41,338 nt of DNA from assembly GCF_000003605.2 (NCBI RefSeq), contig NW_003109079.1, positions 473,510 to 514,847 on the forward strand, read 5' to 3'. Origin of the DNA: Saccoglossus kowalevskii (lineage: Eukaryota > Hemichordata > Enteropneusta > Harrimaniidae). How positions within the stretch are numbered: position 1 is the first letter of the stretch; each line of letters starts with the position of its first letter. The translations under genes were made by a program, and so were the position numbers. This document shows positions 32,042 to 41,338 of this stretch, one piece after another. The notes below the pieces were generated by a model that did not search any database, was not told where the DNA came from, and saw only the letters and a list, made by a program, of their open reading frames with translations.

Positions 32042-34907
32042 AACTGACCGATCTTCTTTCTCATCACAACAAATATTGCTGTTTACTCATTAATTTTCTT
32101 CAGTGTTAGTAGTATATTCTGCTGTCGGGGATGGCAATATCTTAAGGTTGTTCGCAGACATTCCACCTATGAAATAATGATCACATTCTTTTGTTTCAAA
32201 AATGGTACATACTGATAATTATTTTTCTGCTAGTACGAACTACTTTTTAATAGAATGGTCTGAAAGTATTCAAAAATGGACCTTTTTGAAAAATAAATAG
32301 TATTCGTCCTAATAATTTGGGACAACCATAAGTCCCATCCTATAACTACAAATTAGTTTTTTCGCCAAATGTACCTAAAGAAATGTTGAGAAATGGCGAA
32401 ACCTTACTGCTATAGAAATCAATGAAAAACAACTCAAAAATAACCATTTCCACGGGTGTTTGACATATTTTTTGTGTAAAATGTAGTTTGGTGAGTTTTT
32501 TTCAGTATTTTGTGAGCAACAATATAAAATAAAGCTATACTGTAAAAGTAAAAAAAGTCTGGCGATAAGTTTCAATGGTAGCTAACTACTCTAAAACCAC
32601 ACTTAACAATTATTTCTGAATTTAATGAACACAAAAAATTGGTTTTACAATTGTCAAACCAAATCACACTTGATGTTATTATTCAAATTGAGTCAAAACT
32701 GATTGTGAGTTGTCAGATCTCCATCGAATTAGCATGCAATGTTGAAAAAAAAGGTCATTCATACTCATAAACATAGGTTATCTGGCACGCACAGATTAAC
32801 ATGGGACACAAGGGCCAATGGTATCGAACCATATCAGACTCTTGAATCAAAATTCAATTGCATTTTAATGAAGTCAAACACAACTATTAAACATGCAAGG
32901 TAAAAAAATAAAAAGTGAAGCATTTTGCTCACTGACATTCTATTTATATTCTAACCTTTCAAAGACAAGAGCTGCTCAATACAAGTACGACAAGATATGG
33001 TCTATTAGCGTATTTATCCAGCAGCCACTTGTCATACAACAGACTTAAAGTACCATGATGACAGACTTTAAATTTCATTTTATTCCAAATTAAAATGTTC
33101 ACACTTGAATATGGCAGGTGTAATAAAAAAAAAAATTTAAATATGTTTTTATTAAGGGTCACTTAACACTTTTCAGCATCCTAGTCAATTTTTACTACGT
33201 GTGCCAAAAATAAATATGAACAAATTTTTCCTTTTTTTTAAAATTTTGATCAAGAATTGCAGCTACTTGGGAATTAATTAAGTCTGTCTGTTACTAAATT
33301 AACAAAAAAATTACAGAAAATATTTGCAAAATGTTACACGATTTTTTTTGGTGGGAAAAATGATAGCGTTCAAATAGTTACTATGCATTTAGTGTACTTT
33401 TAATAGTACAAACAATTGTAGACAGTCGTTAAATTGCTGCTTGAGCAAAATCTGAAAGTCGTATAAATGTACCAACGAAATACAAAATAGGATTGAAAAA
33501 AGTGTACATGTAAAACTACCCTGTCTGAAAATGTCATGAAAAATTACGCCTTCGCGGACAGCCTGATGCATTAAGTGTCAAATGAAAAGTTAATCAGGGA
33601 TTTATAATCATGGAAAGTATTCATGAAAAAGATGCTCTTTTAGATGGAATAGTCAATATACGGCATCAATTATCGAGGTCTCCTAGTCGTCGGCTCTGGA
33701 GAATAGTATGTTAAAACTGATAAATAGTTAATTTACTGTAATAAAATGCGTGAGATTACTCACACCTCGCAGACGATAGATTAGTGGAGAACGCAGACTA
33801 TTGTTGTGTTGATTTAATGCTATCTGGATCTGTATATGTACAAAAGAGTTAAACCTATCTAAACTACGAACACCAATGGACTTATAGAGGTTCCCTGTTT
33901 ATATATGTACAATTTTTTTGAACGATCAAGTCTACAGAGAAAGGACTGCAGAAGGTTTTTATCAATGCTGCTTTCTGGATTTTTTTATGTTTGGTTGGGA
34001 CGACAGGTTTTTCTGTACAGTTGTTCTATTCACTCGTGTTATGTCTTGTCCGGATACATGTTACATCCATATAACTCATTGAGTGTTCATCAAATATGTA
34101 TATCTCCTGAGAATATCTCTTTCAAATGATCCATCAACGCAATTGTTTTTATTAATTTTAATGAACATAATCAGCAACTTGAACAATTGTAACCGGATGG
34201 TTCAATTTTTTAATTTCGTCTGACTATCTGTCTGTGAATAAAAAGAAAAATAATTGTGCTATAAATACAGAATCAAAGATTAATTTGCGAATTGAACATA
34301 GAACATAAAGTATACTAACTTTTATTAATCTTTTCAATGTCAAAGTCAATTTTTGTCCCCTTTCAAAACATTGCTTTATAAAATTTTCAAGATCAATTTT
34401 AATCAAGATATTTAGGCAATGGAAAAATGTGGCCCAAAATAAATAATTTATAATATTATAAAAAAAAGGAAAAGTTTGCATCAATAATTTGGTGGTCAAA
34501 CATTAAACTTTCTGAAACTAACAAAATTTTCCTCTTTTAATGCACTTTTCATTACATTTTGATTTTGTTCTGATCTTCTATTGTTATTCTTGTCATGAGT
34601 TCTGTACATTAAACATTCTTATCTGCTTCGATGATTTACACATAAAAATTATTTTTTGTGTGTGTTTTGTCAAATCTATGGCTTGACATTATCTTGGCAC
34701 AGTTATCATTTCCCTTCTTCATACAGTGTATCTTGGAACAATGATTTTTGTCAATCCCTGATGATAGTTGTTATCATCGTAGCCATGGTTACCAGTATAG
34801 ATGTCTTATGTGAGACATGCCAGGGAAAGAAAAGTTTAGCCTTGTCATATTGTGGTCTAGACACTATGATAATATTGTTATGATTATGCTTCTGACAAAT
34901 TCAGGGG
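32042..34907. other. unassigned, very AT-rich
   Basis: No supported features. Open frames such as 33905-34129 (MYNFFERSSLQRKDCRRFLS...) and 34224-34499 are short and AT-biased. No repeat structure is evident. Confidence 0.4.
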
Positions 34908-35103
34908 TACTGTAAAATTTCTACTTGGAATTGATTTTCACTGAAGGAATGATTCAGTGAAAATAAAATTCAGTGAATATACATTTTTTCCTATATTTTA
35001 CATTCAACTCTATAAATTAGTGAAAATAAATTCCACACAAAAAACATGCATAAAATCATTTCAGCGAAAACTAATTTCAGCTAAAATAAAGTATTTTACT
35101 GTA
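34908..35103 (-). mobile_element. ~196-bp TA MITE, copy D
   Basis: Reverse orientation. It begins TACTGTAAAATTTCTACTTG and ends CTAAAATAAAGTATTTTACTGTA. The central inverted repeat is intact (TTTTCACTGAAGGAATGA, then TTCAGTGAAAAT). Slightly shorter than copies A, C and E. Confidence 0.88.
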
Positions 35104-38100
35104 CGATATTTTCTCTAAAGTAAACATGTGAAGAAAAAAGCCACACATTTTTGTGTTATAGTTAGGGCTTGAGAGTTAGCAAATTCGGGAAAGGGAGGAG
35201 GTAAAAAAAAAATATGAAAATTACAAGAATACCTGAAAGTATGCACGAAGACAGTATAGCTGGAGTGTTGATCGACGTGCAGCGGAGGTAGATGCATGGC
35301 GTACTGTCTGAGTGCATAATTTGCGGTATACACGTAATAACCTTATTATTATTCATCTTTTCCTTCCAAGGATACACTATGGGAATGCCGAAATCCAAAA
35401 AGTTTAGAACTGTTTAGAATCAGCAAACTTTTTTGTGTGGAGTCTGGTCAAACCCCAGTGGCAGCCATGTTTGTTTTTATTCTTAGAGGACACTGATGTG
35501 CGTAATCATTCAATATTTGGAATTCGCATTTCCTTATATGGTAGGATGAAAATACCCCGTAAAATACTGCAAAATTACGACACGCTGTAAATTATGGCGT
35601 TACGGTGACAGATAATAATGATGATTATTACATGCATAATGTATATATCTTTATAGTTTGACGTAATACAGGAAAGATATGCATATCACTTAGTTTGCCA
35701 TCATTTTTTTGCCTGAATGTTGTTGGGAACTTTCGGTTGATATGAGGTCTGTACAGTTTACGATAAAAATAGGTTATTTTGGCTCTTGTGTGTTATTATA
35801 CAGTCTCTTTAAAAAACCAGTTGAAAAAATTCTACCAATTGGAACAAATACCACGGACAAGCAGAATCACCATACAGTGTATGCAACAAGGTGTCTGAAT
35901 GGAATGAAAACCATACTGTTAACAAAATTAGCATACAAGGTTCACAAAATGATATACCGGTATTTGTATTGGTGTTATTTCAGCACTTCACTTTTCTGAA
36001 CTGTGGAAATAAGCTTGTGATGAATATTTAATTCCTTGATATTGTTTCTTAAGCTGACGCCAGCATACAATCGTGATTACTGCCAGAAAAGCATCAATCC
36101 CTGCTAGCTGCTCAGATTGATACTAAATCAATTGTGTTTGCCATGTCGACCTGAAAGAAAATATTATGGTATATAGAAATAGTAATAGTAATATTAATAG
36201 TAATAAATGATGGATTGTTTTTCAAAGTTTTACACTGTGCAGACCCCAACTCCAGTTTTCATATCATCGCCCCCCCCCCCCCTCGAGTTTTTAATGGTCA
36301 ACTCCTTAGCTGCAAAGTAATGTAGCTTTTCACTTTTTTGAGAAACTATCAAATTTTATATAAAATATGTTTTTGTAACCCAATGTCATAATGAACTAAA
36401 ATTGACATAGGATAAATGCTGTGACTGAGGTGGACTTTTCAAAATGGTTTAGAATACTGTTAATGGATGGATGAGATTACCTCCAAACAATCCTGTCCAT
36501 CATCTCATTCTTATATCTTTTATGATATATGACTTTTATTACATTCTTTAATTGTTTCCATTTGGTTACGCTTACTTATAATATTGTATGTAAATCCTTT
36601 GGGGAATTCTTTGTCCTTTCTCAGAATTCCTGGTAAGTATAGTACACAGATCTCTATCCCAGTCATGCATAGAGTGGAGAGAAATAAAGATACTGTCTGC
36701 TTCGTCGTTATGGTAACAAGACACTGCTTTTTAGTTATATAAGTATATAATTTTTATGTCATTGAAAACAAGTGATAAAACGAAAAATATAATAAGGCCA
36801 TGATAATTAAAATCTTTGTTTTTCATCATGTTTCTAAAGCAAACAGAAATTTGGAATGACAAAAATAGTTTTGCGATATATTTAACAACAAACAAACATG
36901 CTGTGATTAATAGAAAAAAGTAGGTTCTAAACATTTGTTTCAGGTACTTCATGTTTTTCAACTTATTTTCCCATCCTGAAACTCAAAAGAAATAATATTA
37001 GACATTTCAAAGTTTTCAAATTTGTTTAAACTACAAATCTGAATAAATTTTCTAGGATAATTATGATATTTATTTTTATTACCCTTATTTTTCTTAAAAA
37101 CATTTGTAAATTTAACATTAAACATTAAAACATGATTTTTAACAAAAGAAAACACTTGAAAAGATTTTTTATGTTCTTGTATTGTTCTGTGAATACCTGT
37201 ACTTGAATACATTATCTAGGATCAGCTGCAATTTTTATCTCTGTAACAACCAATTTCTGTTTCCATGGTTGTTGACCTTTGACCCACGGGATCATATTTT
37301 GGATGGTAAATTTGTTCAAATCTTCAAAAGTGTAGTGAACTATAGAAAGTTTCACCTCAGAGTTACTCAGGCTATAAAATTGCTTTTTTATCATTTGATG
37401 ATCAAGATTAAGAAAGATCAGTGTCTGTGTGACATATCTCAACGAGTTGTGCTGGTACGACTTCTTCCTAAAAAAAACGGTAGCTCTATTGCTTTTATGT
37501 GCCGTACATATGTTCCTTGGCTGGCCCTTTATGAGATTTGTTTATTTGGTGATGATGTCTTCAATTTAAAATTGTTGGTATTGTATGCATAGCTCAATCA
37601 ATGTCATTGTGTGTTGTCTTGCTAAACCTGCTGATATTAATAAAAAAAAATGAATCATTGTTTATTGAATCAACCAAAAATTATTATTTTTATTTCATAC
37701 ACAAGAAAAAAGTAATTTCTGTTTGAGTGTAAGCTATAATAGTTCACAATCGTGAAAAGACAATTTTTAACTATTTTTAAATTTTTAAAATTTTGTGTGC
37801 TTTTCAAGTTTTTACATTGTCGTCTATGGGGAGTTTGCAAAGTTCCAAGATATATTCCTAACTGACTGTCTGAACAATTCTCAGAACGTCTATGAGCCCT
37901 AAAAGTCACACTTCCTGGCACTTCCTGGTGGTATGCCAGCGATAACTTGAATGTTACACCTTACACTTTGCCATGTTGAAATGTTCTTGATTTTCAAAGC
38001 CGACAGCTTATATTGGTTTTAGAAAAAATAAAGTGAATTTTTACCCCTTTCCCCACCTACAAATGACAGGATGTGACTATTCAGAAGTACCAGGATGTGT

Positions 38101-38546
38101 GACCTTTACCATATAGTGAAAATAAAGTAATCTGTTACATTTTTTGAAAATCGCAAGACGTAATCTTCTCAAGTATGTGACACAAAATAGATAATTAGTC
38201 GAAATACGTGACAGGGAAATCACCTCTGATTAGTTCATTGGTTTTATGCCTTATCTACAAATTTGTTTGATTTGCTAGCACTAAAGCTGTTGTATTATCT
38301 GCTCAATGCATAAGAATACCATTTGTCACTGTCTTATCTTCAGACCATCTCAAGTTCCACCATTTTCTTTCTGAGATATCTGGTGAATGCATTGACTATG
38401 TGACTGGAGATTTAATTCCACTCTCTAGTTTTCTTCGTCATGAATCTTGTATCTTGTCGTTTTTTGTTCTATATTTTATAAACAGTTTTTTTTATTATTT
38501 ATCTCCCAAATGAATTTTACATTGTGTTGTTCTGTGTTACATTTGA
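35104..38546. other. unassigned, AT-rich
   Basis: A C-run lies near 36271-36283. The longest non-repeat frame of the window is at 37182-37592 (+, 136 codons), with a Leu/Phe/Ile-rich AT-biased composition and no motif. A short + frame at 35214-35287 (MKITRIPESMHEDSIAGVLI) ends at an AG|GTAGAT donor-like site but lacks an upstream signal. None is called. Confidence 0.3.
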
Positions 38547-38732
38547 TGGGTTTTACACATTAATGCGATGAATGCTGTTGCTACAAATGAAACGTTAGTC
38601 GCTGGAGAATCAAATTGTCGAAATGCTGATCTCGATAAATTACCTGAGTGCATCACCCGATCAAACGTGATCTTGGATCAGACAGGACATTCATGGGGAG
38701 AAGGATTTCCGATCGGATGTGAAATGGTGTGA
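38547..38732 (+). other. GC-richer open frame, possible exon fragment
   Basis: A 61-codon open stretch, with an ATG at 38568 (MNAVATNETLVAGESNCRNA, then DLDKLPECITRSNVILDQTG), ends at a TGA at 38730. Composition is balanced, with three Cys and few AT-biased residues, unlike most frames here. No domain is recognised and splice sites are weak (GTTAG acceptor-like at 38598, GTGTGA at the end). Confidence 0.2.
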
Positions 38733-39053
38733 TTGGACAATAACCTAAGGGGTGTTTTAGAAATATTACTTTTTGCTGCAATGAAAAAGTATTTCCATAC
38801 ACTCGGAATGAAAATCAAGTAGGACGCCATTAACATTACAAGATATAAGGGCCACAGTCAACACTCATATACATATCTAGACTTGTTGATCAACAATAAT
38901 CTTTATAATAATTTTATTGCACAACTAAATCATCAGAGGATTTAGTAAGGCAAAGAGAATAACAAGACAAAAATAAACATATGTAATAAAAACAAAATAC
39001 TATAATACCCACACATGGTGCTTTAAGACAACCACAAAAATACATGCAGATAT
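38733..39053. other. unassigned, AT-rich
   Basis: Begins with a GTGATTGGACAATAACC block containing an inverted CCAAT. Nothing else is supported. Confidence 0.4.
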
Positions 39054-39320
39054 CAACTTTTTTTGATTTCTGATCAATAGTTTTGATTTCGGATCAATAG
39101 ATTTGAGTTTTGATCAAGATTTTTGAAATCAAGATTTTGTTGTTTTTAGTCACAAATATTGAATCGTGATTGACAGAACTTTGATTGATAGTTATCAATT
39201 CTGGTTAGTATTTTCAATTTTGATTGAAGGAACTGTTTTGAACAGGGCTATTTTGTGTACAAGACTATTTTCTGAATGGAGCTGTTTTGTGAACACCACT
39301 GTTTTGTGAACACAAGTTGA
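39054..39320. repeat. degenerate short tandem repeats
   Basis: Loosely repeated TTTTGATTTCTGATCAATAG words (about 20-22 bp) are followed by CTGTTTTGTGAACAC words near 39270-39315. Units are diverged and boundaries are uncertain. Confidence 0.55.
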
Positions 39321-39936
39321 TAGTGTGATCGTGTAATATGGAAGTACCCCCCCCCCCCACCGGTAGTTCTACTTGAAGTAGTTCTAAATGAAGTTACAAC
39401 GAAAAAAAACCAGTCTAATTTAATCACAATGATTTCATTAGTAACAGTAAAACAAACCACAACTCAATTGCAATAACCAGAACTATGTGTACATAAAAAT
39501 AAAATGCTGTCTAAACTTAAGATATGTTAATTAGAATTTAATTAGAAGAAACTGAGACTGAAAATAAAAATGCAACTTGCCATTTGAGATAATACCAGAG
39601 ATCTTATCACCAACATCTTTATAAGTTAACTTATCAGTATTTTGCTGTTATAACACAGCCTACAAATTATCAGCAACTATCACCCTCTAGCTGAAAAAAT
39701 ACTCCAAGGCTTTATACACTATCAGCTCTAATTACTTCACTAATTGAATAATATGATTGTTAATTAAATGGGTAATTAATACCCTAACTTGAGATCTCTC
39801 CAGGGATCAGTGCTAGTAGTTGGTCACTTTAAAAGCCATTAATGTATTGAAGGCTATAGGTGAGATTATTGCTATGGTTCCCTTAGCAACAGTGTTCTTC
39901 ATAAGTTGGTTATATGTGATCACCTTATTTTCGGAC
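39321..39936. other. unassigned, AT-rich
   Basis: A C-run at about 39349-39358 is the only low-complexity feature. No exon or RNA gene is seen. Confidence 0.4.
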
Positions 39937-40148
39937 TACTGTAAAATACTTTATTTTAGCTGGAATTAATTTTCGCTGAAAAGACTTTTTAGGTGTTTTG
40001 TATGGAATTCATTTTCACTGATTTTTGGCGAGTTCAATGTAAAATATAGGAAAAAGGGTATATTCACTGGATTTTATTTTCACTGAATCATTCCTTCAGC
40101 TAAAATAGTGAAAATTAAATCCAAGCGAATATAAAGAATTCCACAGTA
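39937..40148 (+). mobile_element. 212-bp TA MITE, copy E
   Basis: It starts TACTGTAAAATACTTTATTT and ends with the complement of TACTGTGGAATTCTTTATAT. Same order of internal motifs and same length as copy A. Confidence 0.92.
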
Positions 40149-40974
40149 GCTGCATAACTTGTACCGGTAACGCCCTAAGAAGTGCAATGTATTATATATT
40201 TTAAGTATACACTGTATACATTTGTTTTAATTGATCATGAATATCTAAATCTATACTCAAGATTTCTCTATCTAGTTTTAAGTGAAATATAATTAAACAT
40301 GTTTAACACTGATGATATATCTTGTTGGTTTAGTAGTAAATGTAGTTGTCAATTGTCTCCATGCTCTAATGGACACAGCTAGTATATAGAAGGTGACAGC
40401 TTATACAACATTCAAGATATCAATGCCTAAGCAAACATCTCTATTTTGCAATTGCAGTTTTCTTACTTATGTACCATATTTAGTACTTATTCTTTAATAA
40501 CGGAATGTACCAGGTATAAGTACTCTTTACTATAAAAATGTTTTTGATGTTAGCGCACTATCGAGTGAACAAAATGAAAAATTTTCCAGTAGAGGTCGAA
40601 ATTCACTCCTAATCAGTATAATAATGTACACACAATGGATGCTACCAAATTGTATATCTTGTTCTCAGATTCTGGATACTCATTTGTGCATATTAATTAG
40701 ATAATTTGCATATTAGCCAATGTAGGAACATTTATTAATACATTCCCTAGTATTTGGAACTAATCAATGAAATGTTGTTGAAATATGTGTGCTAATTAAG
40801 AATTCCATTGTTTGTTTGCAATTCTGTCCATATTATTCAGCTAATTTGCATTATTAAATTAATAATATGATCCAACTTTACCACAGTCAATATAATAGTC
40901 ATCTTCTTTTCTGGTATGTTCCAAATTTTATCAACTTCAATATAACTTCAATTCCAAGTAAAACCAGGAATGTG
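40149..40974. other. unassigned, AT-rich
   Basis: No supported gene, RNA or repeat; AT-rich with several ATTAAT and TTTGCAT words. Confidence 0.4.
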
Positions 40975-41338
40975 ATAAATGCACAACATGAATGTGATAA
41001 ATGCACAACATATGTGTGTTAAATTTACAACATGAATGCGATAAATGCACAACATGAATGTGATAAATGCACATGAATGTGATAAATGCACAACATAAAT
41101 GTGATAAATGCACACCATGAATGCGATAAATGCACAAAATGAATGTGATAAATGTATAACATGAATGCGATAAATGCACAACATAAATGTGATAAATGCA
41201 CACATGAATGTGATAAATGCACATGAATGTGATAAATGCACAACATGAATGTGATAAATGCACAACATGAATGTGATAAATGCACAACATGAATGTGATA
41301 AATGTACAACATGGATGCGATAAATGCACAACATGAAT
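40975..41338. repeat. 22-bp minisatellite running off the window end
   Basis: Unit CAACATGAATGTGATAAATG plus CA, about 16-17 copies, some shortened by deletion of the CAACA part (near 41070 and 41200). It is cut by the window edge. Since 22 is not a multiple of three, all three minus frames read through it, giving overlapping Cys/His/Ile-rich frames of 95-130 codons that are artefacts. Confidence 0.95.

Noticed and set aside
37182-37592. 136-codon plus frame, longest outside repeats
   Set aside because: AT-biased residues, no splice or start signals, no motif.
40937-41334. Three overlapping minus frames of 95-130 codons rich in Cys and His
   Set aside because: A 22-bp repeat read in three frames; the apparent Cys/His pattern is not a zinc-binding domain.
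1-41338. tRNA and rRNA genes
   Set aside because: I looked for GGTTCRANYCC-type T-arm boxes and conserved rRNA words on both strands and found none; a covariance-model scan would be decisive.

Overview
The window reads as non-coding nuclear DNA from an animal, most likely a marine invertebrate. The reasons are strongly AT-rich sequence, GT-AG style splice signals, many minisatellites, short non-autonomous DNA transposons, and no dense genes or operon-like spacing. I cannot name the species. No complete protein-coding gene is visible and I recognise no gene by name. From base composition, open frames of about 100 codons are expected here once or twice by chance, so length alone is not evidence. 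Frames inside the tandem arrays are open only because the unit lengths are multiples of three or the units lack stops.

Layout: 0.3-2.46 kb is a 33-bp minisatellite with higher-order structure. 3.1-9.2 kb is visibly richer in GC and CpG than the rest and holds the best gene-start signals, all on the + strand. These are a CCAAT/CRE/TATA cluster (3.17-3.27 kb), a signal-peptide-like exon (3.95-4.06 kb), a CCAAT promoter with a short first coding exon ending in a perfect AG|GTAAGT donor (7.14-7.43 kb), and an exon encoding a hydrophobic helix (8.97-9.14 kb). The signal-peptide and helix exons have compatible phase. The 7.4-kb exon does not join the helix frame, so it would belong to another transcript or isoform.

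9-41 kb is intron-like or intergenic. It carries a 46-bp array (11.8-12.3 kb), a 42-bp array (12.4-13.7 kb), a 70-bp dimeric array (19.4-20.1 kb), three exact-length 42-bp units (20.65-20.78 kb), a 36-bp array (21.75-22.35 kb) split by a 316-bp transposon, a TATTC array with an assembly gap (28.4-28.65 kb), and a 22-bp array running off the end. Isolated exon candidates include a minus-strand one at 27.55-27.61 kb with a weak DEG/ENaC-like motif.

Transposon-derived material: five copies of one ~212-bp TA-flanked MITE, a 316-bp terminal-inverted-repeat element with a 5-bp target duplication readable from the array it interrupted, and two inverted copies of a ~127-bp GC-rich element next to TTAA. 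There are also two further dispersed repeat pairs and two perfect inverted repeats. The most informative non-genic observations are the insertion with a reconstructable empty site, the motif-dense MITE family, the perfect palindrome with flanking direct repeats, and CCAAT boxes inside three different tandem-repeat families.
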